From assembly GCF_006438875.1 (NCBI RefSeq), contig NZ_RCZH01000010.1:24387-59891 (forward strand): a DNA stretch of 35,505 nucleotides. Reading direction: 5' to 3'. The position numbers were made by a program, and so were the translations under genes. This stretch comes from Flavobacterium pectinovorum. Its GTDB lineage: Bacteria; Bacteroidota; Bacteroidia; Flavobacteriales; Flavobacteriaceae. Below, one piece after another: positions 1-7,458 of this stretch (position 1 is the stretch's first letter; every line of letters starts with the position of its first letter). The notes beneath the pieces are model-generated. The model was not told the DNA's origin, made no database searches, and saw nothing but the letters and a program-made list of their open reading frames with translations.

Positions 1-2
1 AA

Positions 3-446
3 ATTTCATTTGGAGCAAATATTACTGATCTTTTGGCTTATTCGTTTTTTACAGACGATGGATTGATTGGAGATTTTGCAAAAGAAAAAATTGAAAAAAA
101 TTTGGATTGGCTCAACGAAATTCTTAATATAAAAGAAAAAATCACGGATTTTGTTTTAAACAAAAAAACCGCAAAAGTAGAAACTTTAAGACGCAAACTT
201 AACAAAGCTCTATCTCTTGAATGTAGCGAAACATTAAAAAATAAAGAAAATCCATATTTTAATCAACATAGAAAATTAATTGCAATAATAGATGAACCTA
301 TTATGAAAATAAAGCTAGCTGAAATGTATGATAATGCTACAGCGCAGTCCTTGCAAGCAGAAATAATTTCTAGAGAAATTGAGTTTTTACAAAAAAAAAT
401 GGAAAATTTAAACAATATTCAATATGTTAAATCTAAAAGAAAATAG
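3..446 (+). CDS. AAA ATPase (PtuA-like), C-terminal end, cut by window edge
   Basis: The open frame runs in from the left edge with no start, so only the last ~147 residues are present. The visible part reads FGANITDLL...FF..DGLIGDFA and later IDEPIMKIKLAEM, near its end. The ATPase encoded at 1368-3344 ends with the same arrangement (FGANIHELL, FF..NGYIGSFA, IDEPILKIKLSEM), so the two proteins are paralogues over this region. The Walker motifs, if present, lie outside the window. The stop overlaps the HNH gene start by 23 bases, which implies translational coupling in one operon. The identification as a PtuA-like AAA ATPase rests entirely on similarity to the second copy. A TTG at 33 could be mistaken for a start but lies inside the conserved region. 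Confidence 0.75.
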   Translation: MSFGANITDLLAYSFFTDDGLIGDFAKEKIEKNLDWLNEILNIKEKITDFVLNKKTAKVETLRRKLNKALSLECSETLKNKENPYFNQHRKLIAIIDEPIMKIKLAEMYDNATAQSLQAEIISREIEFLQKKMENLNNIQYVKSKRK

Positions 447-1371
447 TAAAAATGTTCGTGAATATTTCGTGGATATTAAATCAAAAATAGAAGATAGAAT
501 TTCAAAGGATGGCTTTTTGTCTACTTCATTAAAAAACGAACTAAAAGAAAGACTATTTGATATAATAACAAGTGCTCCAAATGAATTACCTGATATTAAT
601 TTGGAATTTATTTATAAATTTATTCCACTATATGACAGTGCAACATATGATTTGTATGTTAGAGGTAGTAAAACAGTTAAAGAGAGACATGCTTATCATC
701 CAGCAATTCAATCTATTCAGTCAATTTTTAATTACAAAGAAATTACAGGAAACAGGTATTATCTTGCAGAAATATTGAAACGGCATACTTGTACATATTG
801 TAATAGAAATTACATTAAAACTATTGGGTCTACAAAAGATAAGGTATGTAGGGCTGAATATGATCACTGGTTCAATAAAGATAGATACCCCCTTCTAGCC
901 TTATCTTTTTTTAATTTAATTCCTAGTTGCTCTTCTTGTAATAAATTAAAAAGTAATAAAAATTTTGAACTTGATACCCACCTACAGCCGTATATCAATG
1001 ATTTAAATGAAAAATTTAAATTTTCATACCGCAAAAAAACCTTTGTTGATAATAACGTTACAATAGCAGATGAATCTTCTTTACCAGCTAAAACAAAAAA
1101 AATGATTGAAACATTTAAGATAAAAGAGATATACAATGCGCATTCAGATACTGAATTAAGAGATCTATTAGACCTAAGATACAAGTATTCTGAGAACTAC
1201 ATTGATATCTTAATAAATAAAACATTTAAAAATATAATGTCTAGAGAGGAAATTTATAGATTGGTATTTGGAATCGAAATTAATGAAGATGATTTTCATA
1301 AAAGACCATTTAGTAAATTCAAAAAAGATATATTATCAGAATTGGAGATAATAAAACCTAAGTCCCCATGA
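424..1371 (+). CDS. HNH nuclease, PtuB-like
   Basis: A 315-residue protein with an HNH/zinc-binding core in the middle: C123-x2-C126, then EYDHW with D147 and H148, then an NLIPSCSSCNK segment with C169-x2-C172. Paired CxxC motifs around an H..N core are typical of HNH endonucleases that cut DNA. It is encoded between two AAA ATPase genes: its start overlaps the upstream ATPase end, and its stop overlaps the downstream ATPase start by 4 bases (ATGA). HNH protein plus AAA ATPase is the composition of the Septu anti-phage system (PtuB with PtuA), also found as the effector of some retrons. The nuclease role comes from the motif; the defence role is inferred from the pairing. No reverse transcriptase is visible in the window. 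Confidence 0.8.
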   Translation: MLNLKENSKNVREYFVDIKSKIEDRISKDGFLSTSLKNELKERLFDIITSAPNELPDINLEFIYKFIPLYDSATYDLYVRGSKTVKERHAYHPAIQSIQSIFNYKEITGNRYYLAEILKRHTCTYCNRNYIKTIGSTKDKVCRAEYDHWFNKDRYPLLALSFFNLIPSCSSCNKLKSNKNFELDTHLQPYINDLNEKFKFSYRKKTFVDNNVTIADESSLPAKTKKMIETFKIKEIYNAHSDTELRDLLDLRYKYSENYIDILINKTFKNIMSREEIYRLVFGIEINEDDFHKRPFSKFKKDILSELEIIKPKSP

Positions 1372-3344
1372 ATTTTAAAATAATTGCATTAAAAGTACTT
1401 GATGGGACAGATTCTACTTTTGTTAAAGTTCTAAAAAAAAATAAATTATATTTTTTTTACACAAATTATAAAATCGAAATAATTGATGGGATAGAATCTA
1501 TTGTCGAAGATATTTCTTTGCAAAGCCCTTTGTTATATAATATAAAAGGATTAAGTTCAGATGTTAATATAAATATTTCAGCTATTGTAGGTAAAAACGG
1601 TTCTGGTAAAAGTACTATTATTGATCTTCTTTTTAGAGCAATAAACAATATTGCGTATAATTTTAAGTTTGTTGCGGGTAATAAAAACAAAACAATTACT
1701 GCTGATTTGGAAGTAATTAAAGGTATTCATATTGAATTTTATTTTCATACCGATAATTATTATAAGATTTCTGTTAATGATGATATTTTTCAAGTATTTA
1801 GATTTAATAAAGATGGAAGAATTAATTTAAAACCAGAAGAAGACTTTTCATTAGAGAAATTATTTTACACAGAAGCTGTAAATTATTCTCATTATGCTTA
1901 CAACAGTAAAGAATACGGGTACTTTGAAGGGTCTAAATTTGTCGATTGGCTACAAGAGTTGTTTCATAAAAATGATTCGTATCAAACTCCCCTTGTTCTT
2001 AATCCGATGCGTACAGAAGGAAATTTTGATATTAATCGTGAAAATGATTTAGTTAAGCAACGTATTCTTGCTAATGTTTTGCGTCCAATTGAGGGCAATT
2101 TAGATTTTAGAAAATTTGGCGATAATTTAATTGCACATAAAATTAGCTTTGAATTAAAAAAATCAAAGGATGTTGTTTATTATCATCGCAAGGATACAAG
2201 TGGAGAAAAAATACTGAGAACATTTAGATTAAGTGCTTTTGAAATTCCAGAAAGAAATGATTTGGCTAAATTGTTAATGTCCGAATTGGTTCAAGTTCAG
2301 AATTTTAACATTGATCTTTTCGTTGAAAAAAGATATTTAGTAGCTAGATCTTATATTATTTATAAAGTAGTTAGTATTTGCTTGAAGTACGAAGACTACT
2401 TCAAATTTCTACTTCCTCGACATAAGAAGTTTGATACAGCACTCTTTGGAGAATTGATTAATAAATTAAAGGAAGATGATAGTCATATAACTTTTAAGTT
2501 AAAACAGGTTCTGAATTATTTGAAAAATGATTATGTTCAATATCAAAATAAAAAATTAACATTGCCTATATCTGATATATCTGATGCTATCGCTTTAAGA
2601 CGTCAACCAGACCAATCAATTTTAAATTTTATTCCTCCACCAATTTTTGATATTAAAATAATTCTAAAATCATCTAATAGTGATGATGTAAAATTTGACA
2701 GTTTGAGTTCAGGAGAAAAACAATTAATATATATGGTAAGCTCTTTACTTTATCATTTGTATAATATTGATTCTGTTATGGGTGAAAAAATTAAATATGA
2801 AAATATAAATATTGTACTTGAAGAAATCGAATTATATTTTCATCCAGAATTGCAAAGATGTTTTATAAAATACTTTTTAGATAGCATTTCGCGAATCGGT
2901 CTAAAGAATATAAAGAGTATTAATATTTGTTTTGTAACTCATTCCCCTTTTATACTCTCTGATATTCCAAGCAGTAACATTATGTTTCTTAAAGTTATTA
3001 ACGGTGAAGCTTTTCAAATATTCGATAAAAAACATACGTTTGGGGCAAATATACATGAACTGTTAGGTGATAGTTTTTTTATGGAAAATGGTTATATAGG
3101 TTCTTTTGCTCAAGATAAGATAAATGATACAATTAACTGGATAAATAAAAACGCAAAAAAAAAGGAATCAAAAAGTGTTTTCCTGAAGAACAAGATCTAT
3201 CATCAAAGTATAATTAAATTAATCGATGAGCCTATATTAAAAATTAAACTTTCAGAAATGCTTTCAGAATTAGATAAAGATGTTGAATTTCATAATAGTC
3301 TTATACAACAACAAATTGATTTTCTTGTTGCTAAGAGAAAATAA
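1368..3344 (+). CDS. AAA/ABC-type ATPase, PtuA-like, full length
   Basis: A 658-residue SMC/ABC-like ATPase of the overcoming-lysogenization-defect (OLD)/PtuA type. Walker A is GKNGSGKST at residues 75-83. The ABC signature SSGEKQL lies near 446-452, Walker B with catalytic glutamates (IVLEEIE) near 482-488, and an H-loop-like VTHSPF near 523. These sites are far apart, with a long helical insertion between them, as in this family. The C-terminal ~150 residues match the partial protein at 3-446. The start ATG overlaps the HNH stop, so it is the third gene of a tightly coupled operon. In the related Septu system the ATPase assembles with and controls the HNH nuclease; that function is inferred here. 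It could also be grouped with RloA-type or retron-associated ATPases. Confidence 0.8.
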   Translation: MNFKIIALKVLDGTDSTFVKVLKKNKLYFFYTNYKIEIIDGIESIVEDISLQSPLLYNIKGLSSDVNINISAIVGKNGSGKSTIIDLLFRAINNIAYNFKFVAGNKNKTITADLEVIKGIHIEFYFHTDNYYKISVNDDIFQVFRFNKDGRINLKPEEDFSLEKLFYTEAVNYSHYAYNSKEYGYFEGSKFVDWLQELFHKNDSYQTPLVLNPMRTEGNFDINRENDLVKQRILANVLRPIEGNLDFRKFGDNLIAHKISFELKKSKDVVYYHRKDTSGEKILRTFRLSAFEIPERNDLAKLLMSELVQVQNFNIDLFVEKRYLVARSYIIYKVVSICLKYEDYFKFLLPRHKKFDTALFGELINKLKEDDSHITFKLKQVLNYLKNDYVQYQNKKLTLPISDISDAIALRRQPDQSILNFIPPPIFDIKIILKSSNSDDVKFDSLSSGEKQLIYMVSSLLYHLYNIDSVMGEKIKYENINIVLEEIELYFHPELQRCFIKYFLDSISRIGLKNIKSINICFVTHSPFILSDIPSSNIMFLKVINGEAFQIFDKKHTFGANIHELLGDSFFMENGYIGSFAQDKINDTINWINKNAKKKESKSVFLKNKIYHQSIIKLIDEPILKIKLSEMLSELDKDVEFHNSLIQQQIDFLVAKRK

Positions 3345-3672
3345 AACTGATTAATAAATATATTTTATAATTAATTAGAAAATATGTTCGTTGCATTTTG
3401 TACGTTTGATCTTGTTTTTCCTTAAAATTACTTTTGTTTAGATAAATTTTTCTATTCGAACGAACTCTTTTTCAAAACAAAATCTTCCTATAAATTTTGG
3501 AGACAATTATGCTAAAAGAATAAAATCATTTGACAAAAAGAAATCCAGCAAACTAAAGTGCAGGAATAATCCATAAGCCAAACAAATACATTTATGTTGG
3601 AGTTATTCTGATGCAAAAAAAGATGGCTCTGGAAAATTATAGAAATTGATTAATTTGAATACATTTTAAGAA
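3345..3672. other. Intergenic region with promoter and possible decayed coding scraps
   Basis: This 328-base AT-rich stretch separates the ATPase operon from the Ntn hydrolase gene. It contains a good promoter match (listed separately) and widely spaced inverted 7-mers GTTCGTT (3386-3392) and AACGAAC (3459-3465). A GGAGA lies upstream of an ATG at about 3509, but that frame ends after four codons. Short readable stretches follow (for example PNKYIYVGV around 3575-3602), but stops interrupt every frame. It may be the remnant of a small gene; I do not recognise it. Confidence 0.4.
3406..3436 (+). promoter_or_regulatory. Flavobacterial-type promoter upstream of the Ntn hydrolase gene
   Basis: TTG at 3406-3408, a 20-base spacer, then TACTTTTG at 3429-3436. 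This matches the Flavobacterium -33/-7 pattern TTG-N17-23-TAnnTTTG in every specified position. The predicted transcript would start near 3443 and have an unusually long leader (~230 bases) before the gene at 3673. Confidence 0.5.
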
Positions 3673-4539
3673 ATGACATTGGTAATTGGAAGGATAGCTC
3701 AGGGTTCATTACGAATAGAAAGTGATTCAAAAATCACTGATCCAAATATAGTATCTAATCGGAATAGTATCTTTTCTGGTTTACTAAAAACTATTATTTT
3801 GCATCCTAAACTATGTATCTCATATGCTGGCTCAGTTGATACTGCTCAACAGGCAATTGAACAAGTTTATAAACTAAATGAACTAAGTATAGACAAAGTT
3901 AGAAAATTGCTGCTAGAAATAAATAGAGAGTCAAATTATGAAACTGACTTTTTAATAGGAGCATTGGAAAATCAAGCTTTACTTTATAAAATCGCTAAGG
4001 GCGAAATTGAGCCATCAAACCAGCATCATTGGATTGGCGATACATCAGGATTTAATATGTTTCAAAAGAACTTTATTCCTAATTTAAAAAGTACAGATTG
4101 GAAACACATAATGGAGATTCAATCACAGGCATTTGAGGAAGTTATTTCAAGTGGAACAATTGATAGTGTCGGAGGATTTCATATAACAGTTCATACAACT
4201 GCAAAAGGTCTTGAATATTTAATGAAGATGTCCTTTATTGGAGGGCAACCAATCTCAATGTTAATTGAAGGAAATCAATCTGTACCAGTAATGATTGGAG
4301 ATGCGAAAACTGGAGCTTTTGCATATAGCTACTTAATATCAAGCGACTCTTTTCAGCCAGCAATTGGAATCCATTTCCCAATAGGTAATTTTGGAACATT
4401 ATATTATCCTAGGTTTACAAGGCAAATTTTAATATTTAAAGATGTTGATCCTTTTGAATTTGCAAAAAAAGTTAAGGATGATTATAAATTAGATTTAACA
4501 GGAATAGTTAAAAACGGAGATCATATGACAATGATTTAA
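3673..4539 (+). CDS. Proteasome beta/HslV-like Ntn hydrolase
   Basis: A 288-residue protein whose N-terminus reads MTLVIG...SDSKIT. With the initiator Met removed, Thr becomes residue 1 and Asp falls at residue 17, the spacing of T1 and D17 in proteasome beta subunits and HslV (…ADSRAT). A Lys at mature residue 38, within LLKTIILHPK, sits where the proteasome has K33, and the following CISYAGS matches the strand-turn before G47. Thr, Asp and Lys form the proteasome catalytic centre, so this is probably an N-terminal-nucleophile hydrolase, likely a peptidase. It is longer than HslV (~175 residues), with ~100 extra C-terminal residues. No HslU-type unfoldase is adjacent. Its role is unknown; its position beside a defence-like operon is suggestive only. 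The ATG start is fixed by the need for Thr2. Confidence 0.65.
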   Translation: MTLVIGRIAQGSLRIESDSKITDPNIVSNRNSIFSGLLKTIILHPKLCISYAGSVDTAQQAIEQVYKLNELSIDKVRKLLLEINRESNYETDFLIGALENQALLYKIAKGEIEPSNQHHWIGDTSGFNMFQKNFIPNLKSTDWKHIMEIQSQAFEEVISSGTIDSVGGFHITVHTTAKGLEYLMKMSFIGGQPISMLIEGNQSVPVMIGDAKTGAFAYSYLISSDSFQPAIGIHFPIGNFGTLYYPRFTRQILIFKDVDPFEFAKKVKDDYKLDLTGIVKNGDHMTMI

Positions 4540-4633
4540 ATAAATAAAGCTGTAAATCTTAAATCAAAACTAATTAAAGCTTCAAATAAAATTCAGTACA
4601 AGTAGGTATTGTGACTTTAAAATCATTTCCTTG

Positions 4634-4649
4634 TTACGGATTTCCGTAA
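4634..4649. promoter_or_regulatory. Dyad-symmetric site upstream of the 46-residue gene
   Basis: TTACGGATTTCCGTAA: two 7-base arms (TTACGGA/TCCGTAA) around a 2-base centre. The 2-base loop is too small for a hairpin, so it looks more like a protein-binding operator than a terminator. It lies 74 bases before the ATG at 4723. Confidence 0.35.
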
Positions 4650-4722
4650 TACAATAATAATTTTTTTAATGTTATTTGTTAGTGAGAAACAAATGTTAGT
4701 ATTTAATTAATAGGAAATTATT

Positions 4723-4863
4723 ATGAATGAACTTCAAGCAATTAAGCCTGGTCCACAACCCAAAAAAGAAGATGGAACACCAGATAAAAGACCTCGGGTC
4801 AACCCTCCAAACAAGGAAAAGCATCCTGCTTTAAAACCACACAAGCATAAACCTAAAGATTAA
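4723..4863 (+). CDS. 46-residue Pro/Lys-rich basic small protein
   Basis: ATG at 4723 to TAA at 4861-4863. The product begins MNELQAIKPGPQPKK and is almost entirely Pro, Lys, His, Asn and Asp, ending KPHKHKPKD. It has no hydrophobic segment and is strongly basic, so it is probably disordered and could bind nucleic acid or a partner protein. A purine-rich AGGAAA lies ~7 bases upstream. It follows the Ntn hydrolase gene, has a dyad site upstream and is followed by a terminator, which supports a real independent gene. I do not recognise the family. Confidence 0.55.
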   Translation: MNELQAIKPGPQPKKEDGTPDKRPRVNPPNKEKHPALKPHKHKPKD

Positions 4864-4913
4864 GTAATTATTGGTAAGGTTTATAAATTCTAACACCGAA
4901 TTTAAATCAATTA

Positions 4914-4950
4914 AAAACCTCAAAACTGTTAAGTTCAGATTTGAGGTTTT
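4914..4950 (+). terminator. Hairpin terminator after the small basic protein gene
   Basis: Perfect 11-bp stem AAAACCTCAAA (4914-4924) / TTTGAGGTTTT (4940-4950) with a 15-base loop, followed by an AT-rich tail. The T-run is inside the stem, so it may work in both directions. Confidence 0.6.
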
Positions 4951-4974
4951 ACAAATATTTTAAAAAAAAAGCAC

Positions 4975-5589
4975 ATGAATAAAATTAAATTAGCAATATT
5001 TACTTTGTCAATACTTGCAATTGTAAGCTGTAAATCTAATGAAGAAAATCAAGTGAACAATATTGCAACTGATAGTATTTCTGTTGAAAATCTTGACCCA
5101 TCAAACGATGATATTGAGCATGACAATTCATTACCGAAATATAAAACTATTAAAGAAATGTTTGAAGCTTCGTATGATTTTAGTGAAGAAGTAGGGACAT
5201 TAAAATTCATTTCATTGGAGGAAAGTAAATTGCATGTTCAGGTCTCTAAACCAATTTTCGAAGGTGATTTGAAAAATATAATCGCAGAACAGGTTAAACG
5301 AGATATTGTATATGTTGCTTTTCAGACATTTGCACAAACTGAAATTAATGCACTGACGATAACATCAGTTCCAAACTCAAATGATAAACCTAATAAGTAT
5401 TTTGATATTTATAAAAAAACTGTAAAAGTTAATAGAGAAAATGCTTTATTAATTTTAAAGAAATATTTAGATACTAATAACTTCTCAATTTTGTATGAAA
5501 ATCAAAATCGATTATGGGTTCCAAGTAAACAATTTAGTGTTTTGAAATTTGAAAAATTGAATGAAGTATATAGTATGATTGAAAACTAA
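4975..5589 (+). CDS. Predicted lipoprotein, unknown function
   Basis: A 204-residue protein with a lipoprotein signal peptide: MNKIK, a hydrophobic stretch LAIFTLSILAIV, then the lipobox ending in C19 (AIVSC-K). The next ~35 residues are acidic and low-complexity, a typical tether. The remainder (about 55-204) is a mixed alpha/beta domain that I do not recognise. After cleavage it should be anchored to a membrane, most likely in the periplasm. It stands alone between a terminator and a decayed protease gene. Confidence 0.7.
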   Translation: MNKIKLAIFTLSILAIVSCKSNEENQVNNIATDSISVENLDPSNDDIEHDNSLPKYKTIKEMFEASYDFSEEVGTLKFISLEESKLHVQVSKPIFEGDLKNIIAEQVKRDIVYVAFQTFAQTEINALTITSVPNSNDKPNKYFDIYKKTVKVNRENALLILKKYLDTNNFSILYENQNRLWVPSKQFSVLKFEKLNEVYSMIEN

Positions 5590-5601
5590 TAATTTTTTAA
5601 C

Positions 5602-5994
5602 GCACATAAGTTTTTAATCTTAAGGTTGCAGATGATGTGTTAGTTTTAGGTTATCCATATTCAATAAATGGAACTGGTATTTTTCAATTTGGAAAAAGGG
5701 AAGCGTTGCTACAAAACCGGGTATAGAATTTTTTATTGATACAGTCAGTAAATCTGTGATGTCAGGTTCTTCTTTGATTTTCATAAGAACATGATTACAA
5801 ACAGAGGAGAGCGGAAAGTTAAATATTAATAATATCATTGGAGAGATTCAGGGATTTATAGGGATTTACTCTAGGAGAATTATAGGCAAAACAGAGTTTA
5901 ATGCATAGTTAAGTGTAGTATGGAAAAAAGAAGTTATAGAAGAAATAATTATTGGAAATATAAAAGACAATAAAAATTTCATTTATCGTCGAAC
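5602..5994 (+). pseudogene. Decayed trypsin-like serine protease gene
   Basis: Read in two frames, this stretch gives consecutive pieces of a trypsin-like peptidase C-terminal half. From about 5622 it reads KVADDVLVLGYPYS. After a frameshift near 5680-5685 it reads SIWKKGSVATKPG, FFIDTV and VMSGSS, where family members usually have the active-site GMSGSP motif. It continues with GFIGIYSRRIIGKTEFNA and VVWKKEVIEEII. The second frame has in-frame stops at 5792-5794 and within the TEFNA/LSVVW junction. The N-terminal half with the catalytic His is missing, and the piece begins right after the lipoprotein gene. It is therefore a truncated, frameshifted remnant. The family assignment is from remembered consensus segments. 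Confidence 0.65.
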
Positions 5995-6116
5995 AAATGT
6001 TAATTGATTCAACAAAAAAGAAAACGAATTATAATAAAATGTTTGCCAAAGAAGGTTAAAAAACGATTGACACAAATTGGTCGACTATTACAGTATCTCT
6101 AAAAATTCAAAATAAT

Positions 6117-6656
6117 ATGTACTACTACAAAATGAAATTGTCTTTAGAACAAATGGAAGAGTATGTGAATAATGGTCGTGCAATCGATGCAACTATGGGC
6201 GGATTAATTTTAGGACGGTCACATGACGATGGAGGGATATATTTTTGGGTAAAAAAAGGTAATTATTATAGTTTAGAAGGCGAAGTTGAAGGCTATGAAT
6301 ATATATTAAATTTTGGTGCAACTGATTTTTTTGAAGAATCGTCTAAACGATTTCATCAGTATGAAAAGCATAAAGGTGACTTCGAAGAGTATTTTCCTAT
6401 TTCCCATATCAAGATTCTTGATACAAGACGGGAAATAGAACCAAAATTTTTGCTTTTTGATGATAATAAATTTTCAATTATTAATAAGTTTTCTGCAAAA
6501 GGCTATCTAGAAACTATAGATAAGATGAATAAAGCTATTACATATAAAATTATTGGAGACAACTTAGCAGAGCGTATTTTCCATAATACTGATCAGATAG
6601 AAATAAAATTCTATGATGAATTGGAGGGGTTTGTTCAGATAAATCAATCTAACTAA
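6117..6656 (+). CDS. Hypothetical protein, 179 residues
   Basis: A soluble acidic protein with no signal peptide or membrane segment. It contains GGLILGRSHDDGGIYFWVKKGNYY near the N-terminus and a FDDNKFSIINKF segment in the second half. An alternative start at Met6 (6132) is possible; neither has a clear ribosome-binding site, which is usual in this phylum. It lies between the decayed protease gene and a membrane-anchored coiled-coil gene in the same direction. I do not recognise the family. Confidence 0.6.
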   Translation: MYYYKMKLSLEQMEEYVNNGRAIDATMGGLILGRSHDDGGIYFWVKKGNYYSLEGEVEGYEYILNFGATDFFEESSKRFHQYEKHKGDFEEYFPISHIKILDTRREIEPKFLLFDDNKFSIINKFSAKGYLETIDKMNKAITYKIIGDNLAERIFHNTDQIEIKFYDELEGFVQINQSN

Positions 6657-6687
6657 AGATTTAATTTAATAATAAACTAAAGCTATT

Positions 6688-7359
6688 ATGAATATGTACG
6701 AAATCTTGCTTATCAGTATTAGTCTATTAACTGGGTTCTTATTTGGGTATCTCACTTCATATGTAAAGGAGAAAGGAAAAAATAGAGCTACCATTGAAGA
6801 TACTAAATTATTGACTGAAGAAAAAGAAAAAGTTACTTCTAAATTTGATTTAGAAAACTCAAAACGTAAATACAAATATGAGTATAAAAGTAATTTGTAT
6901 ATAAAGTATTTTAATTTGCTTGATGAACTTAATGCAAAGTCAAACGAAGAGGCTCACGCAGAATTTTTACCTGCGATTTCAAAATTTAATGCTTCATTTT
7001 TGAGTTCGCAAAATGATCCAGAAAAAGAAATGGAGGCAACAACTGAGTTTTCAGAATCTATATTGAGAATTATGGCTAAGGCAAATCAATCGCAATTGCG
7101 ATTTAAAACTGAAACAAGCTCATTAAAAATAATAGCTGGTGCTGAGGTATTAAAACTATTAGAAGAAACTGAATTCGCAAATGATGAAGCATTAAATAGA
7201 TCAGCAGCAATGATGAAAGATCTTGCGTCTCTTTTGATTTCAAGAGAAATCAGTGAATTGAACAACCATCAGTCAGAAATTCAGGAAACCGCAATGAAAT
7301 TAAATACTCTAAAATTGCAATTGAGAGAGGCTGTCCGAAAAGAATTAGATGAGATTTAA
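6688..7359 (+). CDS. Single-pass membrane protein with cytosolic helical domain, unknown
   Basis: A 223-residue protein. Residues ~5-25 (ILLISISLLTGFLFGYLTSY) form one transmembrane helix, followed by positive residues (VKEKGKNR) that suggest the rest is cytoplasmic. Residues ~35-223 are almost entirely Lys/Glu/Leu-rich helix, probably coiled coil. It follows the 179-residue gene by 31 bases, so the two may be co-transcribed. No enzymatic motif is visible. Confidence 0.6.
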   Translation: MNMYEILLISISLLTGFLFGYLTSYVKEKGKNRATIEDTKLLTEEKEKVTSKFDLENSKRKYKYEYKSNLYIKYFNLLDELNAKSNEEAHAEFLPAISKFNASFLSSQNDPEKEMEATTEFSESILRIMAKANQSQLRFKTETSSLKIIAGAEVLKLLEETEFANDEALNRSAAMMKDLASLLISREISELNNHQSEIQETAMKLNTLKLQLREAVRKELDEI

Positions 7360-7458
7360 TAGTGGCTTAAGAATGATTCATCTATATCTTAAGTTCAATT
7401 AGCTTTTTAATATAATTACGTATTAGGTGTAACTATTGTTTATAAAATCTTCAGCTTT

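Noticed and set aside
864..1184. Minus-strand open frame opposite the HNH gene
   Set aside because: It lies wholly within a gene with clear zinc and HNH motifs and encodes no recognisable protein.
3500..3660. Remnant GIY-YIG-type nuclease suggested by KYIYVGV
   Set aside because: The match is a handful of residues in a region full of stops; it cannot be supported.
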